This document shows, one piece after another, positions 15,719-24,101 of a stretch of DNA of 26,646 nucleotides. Every line of letters begins with the position of its first letter. Position 1 is the first letter of the stretch. The notes below the pieces were generated by a model. The model saw nothing but the letters and a program-made list of their open reading frames with translations. It searched no databases and was not told where the DNA came from. The stretch is taken from assembly GCA_024641445.1 (NCBI GenBank), contig JAHEDA010000005.1:1-26646 (forward strand), given 5' to 3'. The position numbers and the translations under genes are program-made. The DNA is from Gammaproteobacteria bacterium (GTDB lineage Bacteria; Pseudomonadota; Gammaproteobacteria; UBA6429; Thiohalophilaceae).

Positions 15719-16270
15719 ATGACTGAACAATTCGATGAAAAATTTTCGGCCTATGTCGATGGCGAGGAGAGGACCAATAGTGAGTTGCTCAACAGGTTAC
15801 GAACGGATGACACATTGCGTGCACGCTGGAGTCGATATCATCTGATTCGTGACGTTATGACGAATCACTATCGAGGGAATGTATCGCTGGATATTGCCGC
15901 GTCGATTAGTGAGAAATTAGCAAGCGAACCTACAATTCTTTCTCCACGCAGGCGTTCAATTGTTGATGTTACTCGTACCCTTGGCCGTCAGGCGATGGGA
16001 TATGCACTTGCCGCCACCGTCGCAGGGGTGTCGGTGTTTACTGTACAACAGTACAGCATTTCTCGACAGGGTGGTGGTGAAATGGTGGCAATAGCGAAGG
16101 CCTCTCCGGAAAACCTGAGTAATATGACGGTTGCCGAGAATAGCGATGTGCAAAACAAGCTAAGCGCCTATCTGGTTACGCATAATGAGTATTCAACCTC
16201 CAGCAGGATGCAGGGCATGATGCCCTATATGCGTCTTGTTAGTCAGACCTCGACACAGCAGTCAAAATAA
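15719..16270 (+). CDS. rseA: Anti-sigma-E factor RseA / MucA
   Basis: Inner-membrane protein whose cytoplasmic N-terminus binds RpoE and whose periplasmic part is cut by DegS-type and RseP-type proteases on stress. It has 183 residues. The N-terminal part (FSAYVDGE, then LRARWSRYHLIRDVM at about 33-47) is the sigma-binding domain; one helix spans about 92-109 (AMGYALAATVAGVSVFTV). The periplasmic tail ends with SRMQGMMPYMRLV (162-174), close to the MucA C-terminal region. A good AGAGGT sits eight bases before the ATG. The stop overlaps the rseB start (TAATG). Confidence 0.92.
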   Translation: MTEQFDEKFSAYVDGEERTNSELLNRLRTDDTLRARWSRYHLIRDVMTNHYRGNVSLDIAASISEKLASEPTILSPRRRSIVDVTRTLGRQAMGYALAATVAGVSVFTVQQYSISRQGGGEMVAIAKASPENLSNMTVAENSDVQNKLSAYLVTHNEYSTSSRMQGMMPYMRLVSQTSTQQSK

Positions 16271-17253
16271 TGATGCGACATCGTCAACGTCTTGCTTTTG
16301 CTGCATCGTGTTTGTTTCCTGTACTGGCCTATGCAAGTGACCTGTCGGATATTCAATCCTGGCTTGAGAAGATGCAGCACGCCTCACACACACTGAATTA
16401 TGAGGGGCATTTTGTTTACAGCCAGGCTGATCAACTGAGTGTCATGCAGATCGTACATGCTGCGGGTGCTGCAGGCGAGCGCGAGCGTCTTATCTCGCTC
16501 GATAAGATAGGGCGTGAGGTGATCCGCGATAATGATAAGGTTACCTGTATTCTGCCTGACAAGAAATCGGTGATGGTCGAAACCGCTCATCACGAATCTC
16601 AATTTCCTCCAAGTTTCCCTACCGATATATCTTCAATCGAAAAGGTCTACGACTTTAAGCTGGGCTCACAAGATACCGTCGCCGGCCAGACTGTGCAGCA
16701 ACTGGTTATCTCACCCAAGGATAACTACCGTTATGGCTATCAGCTCTGGATCGATAACCACACTGGGCTATTGCTCAAGCGTCACACCATTAGCGAAAAT
16801 GGCAAGCTTGTGGAGCAGTTTATGTTCACGCAGATAAACTATCCACAATCCATACCGGATGAATGGCTCAAGGCCACAACACCTAGCGAAGGATTCGTCG
16901 TGCATCAGGCTGATGCCTCGCAAGATGACGACATGCAGGGACTGGAACTATGGAAGGCAACAGACTTACCAACGGCATTTACCGCAGATATAGTGCGAGG
17001 GCAGCGACGTCATCGGGGCAAGGTTCCGCTTGAGCATCTGGTCTACTCTGACGGAATCGCCTCGGTCTCCGTATTTATTGAAGATGGGACCGATCAAACT
17101 GACGAAAGTAATCTGATTGGTTCGACCAGAATGGGGGCGGTAAATGCCTATGGCCACCGCCTTGACCACTATTATATAACTGCCGTGGGCGAGGTGCCCC
17201 AGGTGACTGTTAAGCGTATTGGTGATTCGATTACACAGGTGAGGCCGCAATGA
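16270..17253 (+). CDS. rseB: Periplasmic sigma-E regulator RseB / MucB
   Basis: Periplasmic protein that binds the RseA/MucA tail and shields it from proteolysis until lipopolysaccharide or lipid signals displace it. It has 327 residues. The signal peptide is MMRHRQRLAFAASCLFPVLAYA, with likely cleavage after A22; there is no lipobox. The N-terminal LolA-like domain includes LNYEGHFVYSQ and, later, YGYQLWIDNHTGLLLKRH. The C-terminal domain follows from about 215. Either of two adjacent ATGs could start it; the first overlaps the rseA stop. The stop overlaps rseC by ATGA. Confidence 0.93.
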   Translation: MMRHRQRLAFAASCLFPVLAYASDLSDIQSWLEKMQHASHTLNYEGHFVYSQADQLSVMQIVHAAGAAGERERLISLDKIGREVIRDNDKVTCILPDKKSVMVETAHHESQFPPSFPTDISSIEKVYDFKLGSQDTVAGQTVQQLVISPKDNYRYGYQLWIDNHTGLLLKRHTISENGKLVEQFMFTQINYPQSIPDEWLKATTPSEGFVVHQADASQDDDMQGLELWKATDLPTAFTADIVRGQRRHRGKVPLEHLVYSDGIASVSVFIEDGTDQTDESNLIGSTRMGAVNAYGHRLDHYYITAVGEVPQVTVKRIGDSITQVRPQ

Positions 17254-17699
17254 TCGAAGAAGTCGCTGTCGTTATTAAGACCGAGGGTGAATTTGCCTGG
17301 GTAGAAAAGGCCAGGCAGAGTGCGTGTGGCTCCTGTAGTCAGAGTGAAGGTTGTGGTGTATCTATGCTCGACCGATGGTTTGGGCAGCGTATGGTACAAA
17401 TAAGGGGATTAAATCAGGCGGCTGCGGAGCCTGGGGATAGAGTTATTCTTGGTATGGCAGAGCAGGCTCTGTTGAAGGCTGCCTTATTAGTCTATTTATT
17501 TCCGATTATTCTAATGTTGCTCTTTGCTGTTATTGGGTCATCGATGCTCGGGAACGAGAGTGAACAGTCCGAACTCTGGAGTATTGGTGCAGGTATCACT
17601 GGTTTGGTATTTGGTATGCTGTTGGTGCGTTACTATCTCCGCGTCTTTGCCAATAGATATACCACTATGCAAGCTGTAATTCTTCGTCGTGCAGATTAA
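17250..17699 (+). CDS. rseC: RseC / MucC family inner-membrane protein
   Basis: 149 residues. The cytoplasmic N-terminal part holds cysteines C26, C29 and C35 (SACGSCSQSEGCG), typical of the SoxR-reducing RseC family, and two membrane helices span about 75-97 and 108-128. In E. coli RseC has been linked to SoxR reduction and to a positive effect on sigma-E; its role here is inferred only from the operon. Start ATG overlaps the rseB stop. Confidence 0.9.
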   Translation: MIEEVAVVIKTEGEFAWVEKARQSACGSCSQSEGCGVSMLDRWFGQRMVQIRGLNQAAAEPGDRVILGMAEQALLKAALLVYLFPIILMLLFAVIGSSMLGNESEQSELWSIGAGITGLVFGMLLVRYYLRVFANRYTTMQAVILRRAD

Positions 17700-17749
17700 G
17701 TATATGCGTCTAATAATATGTATTTAACAAAAAATCAGGTGGTTAAAGA

Positions 17750-19198
17750 ATGAAATGCCTTCGGTCGTGGTTCAACAGTTGGTCGATTCTATTCGGGATT
17801 TCCCTGGTGATGCTGGCAGCCACGGCGTCAGCCAGCCAATTACCGGATTTTACCGTTCTGGTAGAACGTAATAGCCCCGCAGTAGTCAATATCAGTACCA
17901 CGCAAAAGGTCAGTCGGGATAATTCTCCTGGAAATGGTGTGCCACCAAATCTCAATATCCCCGACCTGCCAGAGGATTCGCCTTGGGGAGATTTGTTTAA
18001 ACATTTTTTCGGTGAGCCCGGTGAGGGCGGCCCAGAACCCTTCGATCGCCAATCCCTGGGTTCAGGCTTCATTATTGACTCAGACGGTTACATTGTAACC
18101 AATCATCACGTTGTGCGTGATGCCGAAGAGATCGTGGTGACGCTGAGCGACCGACGCCAGCTTCCCGCGAAGGTTATTGGTAGTGATGCACGCAGCGATG
18201 TTGCTCTGCTCAAGATTGATGCCTCGGGTCTTCCTACACTCAAAACAGGTAAATCAAAGGATCTAAAGGTCGGAGAATGGGTGATGGCGATTGGCTCGCC
18301 CTTTGGTTTCGACCACTCCGTGTCGGCAGGTATTGTAAGTGCGATTGGCCGGAATCTCCCAAGTGAAAACTATGTTCCCTTTATCCAGACTGACGTGGCC
18401 ATAAACCCGGGTAACTCTGGTGGCCCATTATTCAACCTAGCCGGTGAGGTGGTTGGTATCAATTCACAGATATACACCCGTTCCGGCGGTTTTATGGGCT
18501 TGTCATTTGCCATACCTATTGATGTAGCGATGGATGTCATCAAACAAATAAAGGGCAGTGGACACGTCAGGCGTGGATGGTTGGGTATTTTGATTCAGGA
18601 TGTGAATCGTGAGCTGGCTGAGTCATTTGGGATGAAGCAGCCGCACGGTGCCGCTGTATTGAAGTTGTTGCCCAAGAGTCCGGCCGAGAGTGCCGGGATC
18701 AAGGTTGGCGACGTCATCACAGAGTTTGATGGCAAGACGATCTATCGCTCATCCGATCTACCTTTGGTTGTGGGCTCAACCCCCATCGGTAAACAGGTCG
18801 ATATGAAACTTATTCGTGAGGGTAAGGAGAAGACCCTGTCGATCAAGGTCTCCGAGCTCCCCAACGACGAGGAAATCGCCAAGCTTGATGGCAAACCAAA
18901 AGAAACCAGCACCAATCGCCTGGGTTTATCGGTGGAAGACTTGACCCCTGAGCAGAGGCGTCAGCTTGAACTTGCTGAAAATGGTGTGCTGGTATCCAAT
19001 GTTGTTAAGGGGCCGGCCTTTAGTGCCGGGATTCGTCGGGGTGATGTCATCCTGAGAATTGAGAACCAGGATATCCGTAATGCGAAACAGTTTCATGAAC
19101 TGATAAAGAGCCTGCCAACCGAGAAGTCTATCCCGATATTGGTTCAGCGGCGTGGTGGGCCAGCCTTCCTGGCAATCAGGATCCCGGAGAAGAAGTGA
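17750..19198 (+). CDS. mucD: Periplasmic Do-family serine protease (DegP / MucD)
   Basis: Protease and chaperone that removes misfolded periplasmic proteins. It has 482 residues: a signal peptide (to about residue 29, ATASA/SQ), a trypsin-like domain with the triad H120 (TNHHVV), D150 (SDVALLKI) and S223 (NPGNSGGPL), and two PDZ domains (about 275-370 and 385-475). AGGTGG seven bases before the ATG is a good ribosome site. Lying 50 bases after rseC, it matches the Pseudomonas algU-mucA-mucB-mucC-mucD order, so mucD is the better name than degP. In Pseudomonas MucD dampens AlgU activity; the same may hold here (inference). Confidence 0.93.
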   Translation: MKCLRSWFNSWSILFGISLVMLAATASASQLPDFTVLVERNSPAVVNISTTQKVSRDNSPGNGVPPNLNIPDLPEDSPWGDLFKHFFGEPGEGGPEPFDRQSLGSGFIIDSDGYIVTNHHVVRDAEEIVVTLSDRRQLPAKVIGSDARSDVALLKIDASGLPTLKTGKSKDLKVGEWVMAIGSPFGFDHSVSAGIVSAIGRNLPSENYVPFIQTDVAINPGNSGGPLFNLAGEVVGINSQIYTRSGGFMGLSFAIPIDVAMDVIKQIKGSGHVRRGWLGILIQDVNRELAESFGMKQPHGAAVLKLLPKSPAESAGIKVGDVITEFDGKTIYRSSDLPLVVGSTPIGKQVDMKLIREGKEKTLSIKVSELPNDEEIAKLDGKPKETSTNRLGLSVEDLTPEQRRQLELAENGVLVSNVVKGPAFSAGIRRGDVILRIENQDIRNAKQFHELIKSLPTEKSIPILVQRRGGPAFLAIRIPEKK

Positions 19199-19437
19199 AG
19201 CCAGCCCTGACGGTCGTTACCCGTCACGGTTGTCATCTTTGCGAGGATATGCTGGCGCAGTTGCGCCAGCTGCAGCAGGAGCAGGGGTTTGAGCTTCAGT
19301 TACGGGACGTGGATAGTGAGCCTGCTCTATTCCAGGCATACCACGACAAGGTCCCGGTCTTGCTGGGTGAAGTGGGGGAAATCTGCCGCTATTACCTGGA
19401 CCCGGTTGCCCTGCATCGCTATTTCGATGGGATCTGA
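19195..19437 (+). CDS. Small glutaredoxin-like thioredoxin-fold protein
   Basis: 80 residues with a CHLC redox motif (C13-H14-L15-C16) just after the first strand, and KVPVL with the cis-proline typical of thioredoxin folds at about 52-56. This is the short glutaredoxin-like family (DUF836), no signal peptide, so cytoplasmic. The GTG start (19195) overlaps the protease stop by GTGA, and GGAG lies about five bases upstream. It is the last gene before a strong terminator. Its substrate is unknown. Confidence 0.82.
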   Translation: MKPALTVVTRHGCHLCEDMLAQLRQLQQEQGFELQLRDVDSEPALFQAYHDKVPVLLGEVGEICRYYLDPVALHRYFDGI

Positions 19438-19485
19438 AATCCGCTACAATCCGCCGGTGGACGTGTACCACATAGCGAGTAAGCG

Positions 19486-19507
19486 AAGGCGCGCTAGCGC
19501 CTTTTTT
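19486..19507 (+). terminator. Rho-independent terminator of the rpoE-mucD operon
   Basis: AAGGCGC (19486-19492), loop GCTA, and GCGCCTT (19497-19503) form a perfect 7-base-pair GC-rich stem, followed by a run of six T (19502-19507). It lies 49 bases after the glutaredoxin-like gene and 29 bases before lepA, separating the two operons. Confidence 0.9.
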
Positions 19508-19536
19508 ATTGGTTCCAAGGGTAGGGTAATAACGTA

Positions 19537-21342
19537 GTGAGCGACCTGTCGCATATCCGTAATTTTTCCATTATCGCCCATATCGACCATGGCAAATCGA
19601 CCCTGGCCGATCGCCTGATCCAACTCTGTGGTGGACTCACCGAGCGGGAGATGGAGGCGCAAGTTCTCGACTCTATGGATATCGAGCGGGAACGTGGTAT
19701 CACGATCAAGGCCCAGAGTGTAACCCTCCATTACCTCGCCAAAGATGGGCGCACCTATCAACTGAATTTTATCGACACCCCCGGTCACGTGGACTTCTCC
19801 TATGAGGTGTCGCGTTCACTCGCGGCCTGCGAGGGTGCGCTCCTGGTCGTCGATGCCTCTCAGGGGGTTGAGGCCCAAAGCGTAGCGAACTGCTATACCG
19901 CCATCGAGCAAGGGCTCGAGGTGTTACCTGTTCTAAACAAGATAGACCTGCCTGCATCGGACCCTGATCGCGTTATCGTTGAGATTGAGGAGATCATCGG
20001 GGTCGAGGCCAAGGATGCTAAACGTGTCAGCGCCAAGACAGGTTTGGGAATGGATGAGTTATTAGAAGATATCGTGGCAAAGATCCCGTCGCCCAAGGGG
20101 GATGTCAGCGCACCTTTGCAGGCACTAATCATCGACTCCTGGTTTGATAACTATCTGGGTGTTGTATCACTGGTGCGTGTCATGCAGGGCACCATCAAGC
20201 CTAAACAAAAGATCACCATGATGTCGACTCAGCGTGACCATCAGGTCGATAAGGTCGGCGTGTTTACCCCCAAACCGCTCAATCTCCCGGCCCTCGCTGC
20301 GGGTGAGGTGGGTTTTGTCATTGCGGGTATTAAAGAGATCGATGGTGCCCCTGTGGGTGACACCATTACTCAGGCCGATAACCCCGCTGATAAACCCCTG
20401 CCTGGCTTTAAGCCGGTGCAACCACGAGTGTTTGCCGGCCTCTTTCCGATCAGCAGTGAGAATTACGAAGACCTGCGCGAGGCCCTGGCCAAGTTACGCT
20501 TGAATGATGCAGCACTGTTCTATGAGCCCGAGACCTCGCAGGCCCTGGGTTTTGGTTTCCGTTGTGGCTTTCTTGGCATGCTGCACATGGAGATTATTCA
20601 GGAACGACTTGAGCGCGAATACGATCTAAGTCTTATCACCACGGCGCCAACGGTAGTCTATGAAGTTGAGACGATGAAGGGTGAAATCCTCAGGATAGAG
20701 AATCCGGCGGATCTGCCGGATATCAACCATATAAAAGAGATTCGTGAACCAATGATCTCTGCAAATATCCTCCTGCCGCAGGAATATGTTGGTAACGTGA
20801 TCACCCTGTGCAATGAGAAGCGTGGCGTACAGAAGAATATGCAATATCTGGGGCACCAGGTCATTCTGACTTATGAGTTGCCCCTTAACGAGGTGGTGTT
20901 GGACTTCTTTGATCGACTGAAATCTGTCAGTCGCGGCTATGCCTCACTCGATTATGAGTTTAAACGCTTCCAGGCTGCCAAGCTCGTGAAGCTCGATGTG
21001 CTGATCAATGGTGAAGACGTCGATGCGCTGTCTCTTATCGTACATGCGGACCAGGTACTTTTCCGCGGTCGTGATCTGGTCGAGCGTATGCGCGAGTTGA
21101 TACCGCGACAGATGTTTGATGTTGCAATCCAGGCCGCAGTAGGCGCAAAGATCGTCGCTCGATCCGACGTTAAGGCATTACGCAAGAATGTCACAGCAAA
21201 ATGCTATGGTGGTGATGCGACACGTAAGAAAAAATTGTTGGAAAAACAGAAGGAAGGCAAGAAGCGCATGAAACAGGTTGGTAAGGTAGAGATCCCGCAG
21301 GATGCCTTCCTCGCCGTCCTCAACGTAGGGAAGGAAAAATGA
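19537..21342 (+). CDS. lepA: Elongation factor 4 (LepA) GTPase
   Basis: Ribosome-associated translational GTPase, proposed to act in back-translocation or in 30S assembly/initiation. It has 601 residues (E. coli 599). GTPase motifs: AHIDHGKST (14-22), RGITIKAQ, DTPGHVDF, NKIDLP and SAKTG; the LepA-specific C-terminal domain ends AVLNVGKEK. The start is a GTG at 19537 (MSDLSHIRNFSIIAHID), with AGGG about ten bases upstream. It is the first gene after the terminator; I see no convincing promoter in the 29-base gap, so its promoter may lie before the terminator or inside the upstream gene. The stop overlaps lepB (ATGA). Confidence 0.97.
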   Translation: MSDLSHIRNFSIIAHIDHGKSTLADRLIQLCGGLTEREMEAQVLDSMDIERERGITIKAQSVTLHYLAKDGRTYQLNFIDTPGHVDFSYEVSRSLAACEGALLVVDASQGVEAQSVANCYTAIEQGLEVLPVLNKIDLPASDPDRVIVEIEEIIGVEAKDAKRVSAKTGLGMDELLEDIVAKIPSPKGDVSAPLQALIIDSWFDNYLGVVSLVRVMQGTIKPKQKITMMSTQRDHQVDKVGVFTPKPLNLPALAAGEVGFVIAGIKEIDGAPVGDTITQADNPADKPLPGFKPVQPRVFAGLFPISSENYEDLREALAKLRLNDAALFYEPETSQALGFGFRCGFLGMLHMEIIQERLEREYDLSLITTAPTVVYEVETMKGEILRIENPADLPDINHIKEIREPMISANILLPQEYVGNVITLCNEKRGVQKNMQYLGHQVILTYELPLNEVVLDFFDRLKSVSRGYASLDYEFKRFQAAKLVKLDVLINGEDVDALSLIVHADQVLFRGRDLVERMRELIPRQMFDVAIQAAVGAKIVARSDVKALRKNVTAKCYGGDATRKKKLLEKQKEGKKRMKQVGKVEIPQDAFLAVLNVGKEK

Positions 21343-22127
21343 ATATCGACTTTTCACTGATATTGCTCAATCTGACCGTCATTACAGGTATTGTTTGGGC
21401 GGCGGACAAGTGGTTGTTTTCTCGCAGGCGCTCACAAAATCGACATCGCGATGGCAGTGCCATGGATACCAGCGGTCGGAGGGACCCTCTGATCGTAGAA
21501 TATTCGCGCTTTCTGTTTCCCGTCGTGCTCATTGTGCTTGTGTTGCGTAGCTTTGTAGCCGAACCGTTTCGTATACCGTCGGGATCCATGCTGCCAACTC
21601 TGGAGATCGGTGATTTTATTCTCGTAAATAAATTTACTTACGGCCTGCGTTTGCCCGTTTGGAACACCAAATTTATCAGTATCAGTAGTCCGCATCGTGG
21701 CGATGTGATCGTGTTTCGGTATCCTGAGAACCCTTCGATTGATTATATCAAACGCGTAGTAGGAGTACCTGGTGATGAGATTTCTTATCAGAATAAAATT
21801 GTCTATGTGAATGGCAGACCGAGTTCAGTATTGCCCGAAGGGCAATATCCCACGCCAGAGAATTTGCAGTTTGATCGCTTCAACGAAGACTTGGCTGGTG
21901 TTAAACACTCGATACTGACTTATCAAGGGGCGCCGAGTATTGATTTCGCGGTGACCGTCCCGGCTGGGAAGTATTTTGTCATGGGAGATAATCGCGACAA
22001 CAGTAAGGACAGCCGTTATTGGGGCTTTATGCCAGAGGAAAATCTGGTAGGGAAGGCTATATTTGTATGGATGAATTGGCAGTGGGGGGACTGGCCCAAG
22101 CTAAGTCGTGTTGGTACCTTTAACTAA
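21339..22127 (+). CDS. lepB: Signal peptidase I
   Basis: Inner-membrane protease that removes signal peptides from exported proteins. It has 262 residues. Two N-terminal helices are visible (about 5-21 and 57-70), then the periplasmic catalytic domain with nucleophile S83 (PSGSMLPTL) and general base K138 (DYIKRVVGVPGDE). The MGDNRDNSKDSRYWG box near the C terminus is also diagnostic. It is shorter than the E. coli enzyme (324) but within the usual range. Coupled to lepA by a 4-base overlap. Confidence 0.96.
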   Translation: MNIDFSLILLNLTVITGIVWAADKWLFSRRRSQNRHRDGSAMDTSGRRDPLIVEYSRFLFPVVLIVLVLRSFVAEPFRIPSGSMLPTLEIGDFILVNKFTYGLRLPVWNTKFISISSPHRGDVIVFRYPENPSIDYIKRVVGVPGDEISYQNKIVYVNGRPSSVLPEGQYPTPENLQFDRFNEDLAGVKHSILTYQGAPSIDFAVTVPAGKYFVMGDNRDNSKDSRYWGFMPEENLVGKAIFVWMNWQWGDWPKLSRVGTFN

Positions 22128-22153
22128 TTCGAAATGGGAATGGAGGCATGGTG

Positions 22154-22525
22154 ATGATGATGTTCAGACAACGCGGAATGACCACCTTTGGCTGGTTACT
22201 TACCTTTGCCCTTGGCGGATTTTTTATCACCGTGGGGCTCAAATTATTACCTGTATACATTGACAGCCTCAAAATCGATTCTGTACTGTCTTCATTGCAA
22301 CAGGACCCGGTTGTGCGTGGCGGTAGCTACCCTGACATCGTAGAGCGAATTATGAAACAATTTCGTATCGAGACGATCACGAACATCAATCGAGAGGATA
22401 TTTATATTAGCAATTCTCCTGAGGGGCTCCAGATCGAGATTGAATATGAAGTGCGTAAAGGCCTGGTTGGTAATCTCGACCTAGTGGCACATTTCAAGAA
22501 AGTCGAAAAAATTGCCACACACTAA
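22154..22525 (+). CDS. DUF4845 single-pass membrane protein
   Basis: About 123 residues with one N-terminal helix (TTFGWLLTFALGGFFITVGL) after a short MFRQRGM start, then a soluble region (LPVYIDSLKIDSVLSSL...). This matches DUF4845, a family regularly found between lepB and rnc in non-enteric gamma- and betaproteobacteria. Function is not known. Four in-frame starts cluster at 22148-22160; GGAGG at 22142-22146 is best spaced (seven bases) for the ATG at 22154, whereas the ATG at 22148 is one base away. The stop overlaps the rnc start (TAATG). Confidence 0.8.
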   Translation: MMMFRQRGMTTFGWLLTFALGGFFITVGLKLLPVYIDSLKIDSVLSSLQQDPVVRGGSYPDIVERIMKQFRIETITNINREDIYISNSPEGLQIEIEYEVRKGLVGNLDLVAHFKKVEKIATH

Positions 22526-23196
22526 TGTCTGACTATGAAAAGCTGGTCCGTGCGATTGGCTACCAGTTTACCCACACAGAACTCCTTCAGCAGGCTCTTA
22601 CACATCGTAGTGCCTCCAGTCGTCACAACGAACGGCTGGAGTTTTTGGGTGACTCCGTACTGAATCTAATTATCTCCACAGAATTGTTTAGTCGATTTCC
22701 AAATGCGCAGGAAGGTGAGCTTAGCCGCATGCGTGCAAGTCTGGTCAAGGGTGAAACATTGGCGGAGCTTTCACGCGAACTGACTATGGGTGATTATCTT
22801 GCCCTTGGCAGCGGTGAACTCAAAAGTGGTGGTTTTCGGCGTGAATCTATCCTGGCAGATGTCTATGAGGCACTGATTGGGGCGATTTATCTCGATGGTG
22901 GTTTTGAGGCGGCGCGACATTTTGTGATGCAACAGTTCTCTGTGCGTCTGCACCGATGCAATCCGGAACAGATGATGAAAGACCCCAAGACACGTTTGCA
23001 AGAGTACCAGCAGCAGCGCGGTTTTGTTCTGCCAGAGTATCAGGTTGTCAGTACTGAAGGGCAGGAACATGATCAAACATTCCAAGTGGCATGCGTCGTC
23101 AGTGGGCTGGAAACTGCTACGCTAGGCGAGGGTCGCAGTCGTCGTAAAGCCGAGCAGGCCGCGGCAGAGGAAGTATTGAAAAGGCTTGGGATATGA
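22525..23196 (+). CDS. rnc: Ribonuclease III
   Basis: Double-strand-specific endoribonuclease for rRNA precursor processing and mRNA control. It has 223 residues (E. coli 226). The signature ERLEFLGDSVL carries E36, E39 and D43, and DVYEALIGAIYLDGG carries D112 and E115, the metal-binding acidic residues. The C-terminal double-stranded RNA-binding domain spans about 153-222 (DPKTRLQEYQQ ... SRRKAEQAAAEEVL). The stop overlaps era by ATGA, as is usual for the rnc-era pair. Confidence 0.97.
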   Translation: MSDYEKLVRAIGYQFTHTELLQQALTHRSASSRHNERLEFLGDSVLNLIISTELFSRFPNAQEGELSRMRASLVKGETLAELSRELTMGDYLALGSGELKSGGFRRESILADVYEALIGAIYLDGGFEAARHFVMQQFSVRLHRCNPEQMMKDPKTRLQEYQQQRGFVLPEYQVVSTEGQEHDQTFQVACVVSGLETATLGEGRSRRKAEQAAAEEVLKRLGI

Positions 23197-24101
23197 ATGA
23201 TGTAACATCCAGTTATCGTTGTGGCTATGTCGCCTTGGTGGGGCGACCCAATGTGGGTAAATCGACTCTACTCAACTATCTCCTGGGTCAGAAATTGAGC
23301 ATTACCTCAGACAAACCACAGACCACACGCCATACCATTCTTGGGATCAAAACTGTTGAGGATGCACAGTTTGTATTCATAGATACTCCAGGCGTACACA
23401 AATCAAGTAAGCGGGCCATGAATCGCTACATGAATCGAAGTGCAACCCGGATTCTGCCGGACGTCAATGTGGCCGTCTTCGTGGTGGAGGCCTTGCAGTG
23501 GACTGATGAAGATGATTTGGTCCTGGAGAAACTACGCGAGGCGAAAGTGCCAACAATTCTTGCCGTTAATAAGATTGATAAGATTAAAGATAAAGAACGA
23601 TTGCTACCATTTTTACAGGAAATCGGTGCAAAGTTGAGCTTCGCTTCCGTCGTACCGATTTCAGCCATCAAGCAGTCCTATCTGGATGAACTGGAATCGG
23701 CGATTAAAAATCTATTGCCGGAGAGTGAGGCATTTTTTCCGGAAGATCAGCTTACCGACCGTAGCTCTCGTTTTCTTGCCAGTGAGATCATCCGTGAAAA
23801 ACTTATGCGGCGGCTCGGGCAGGAATTACCCTATGATCTTACAGTCGAGATCGAGCAATTCAAAGAAGAAGGAAACCTGTATCGCATCCATGCCGTAATC
23901 TGGGTTGAACGCGATAACCAAAAGGCCATTGTCATAGGTAAGGGGGGGCGTCTACTCAAAGACGTCGGTACCGATGCAAGGACAGACATGGAGAAGATGT
24001 TCGATCACAAGGTCTTTCTCGAACTCTGGGTCAAGGTAAAGAGCGGTTGGTCCGACGACGAGCGCGCCCTGCAAAGCCTCGGCTACCGGGATGAGTTCTG
24101 A
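23193..24101 (+). CDS. era: GTPase Era
   Basis: Essential GTPase that binds the 3' end of 16S rRNA and helps 30S maturation. It has 302 residues (E. coli 301). GTPase motifs: GRPNVGKST (17-25), DTPGVH, NKIDKI and an SAIK G5-like stretch. The C-terminal KH domain includes IGKGGRLLKDVGTDAR. Coupled to rnc by a 4-base overlap; its end overlaps the recO start by 11 bases. Confidence 0.97.
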   Translation: MNDVTSSYRCGYVALVGRPNVGKSTLLNYLLGQKLSITSDKPQTTRHTILGIKTVEDAQFVFIDTPGVHKSSKRAMNRYMNRSATRILPDVNVAVFVVEALQWTDEDDLVLEKLREAKVPTILAVNKIDKIKDKERLLPFLQEIGAKLSFASVVPISAIKQSYLDELESAIKNLLPESEAFFPEDQLTDRSSRFLASEIIREKLMRRLGQELPYDLTVEIEQFKEEGNLYRIHAVIWVERDNQKAIVIGKGGRLLKDVGTDARTDMEKMFDHKVFLELWVKVKSGWSDDERALQSLGYRDEF

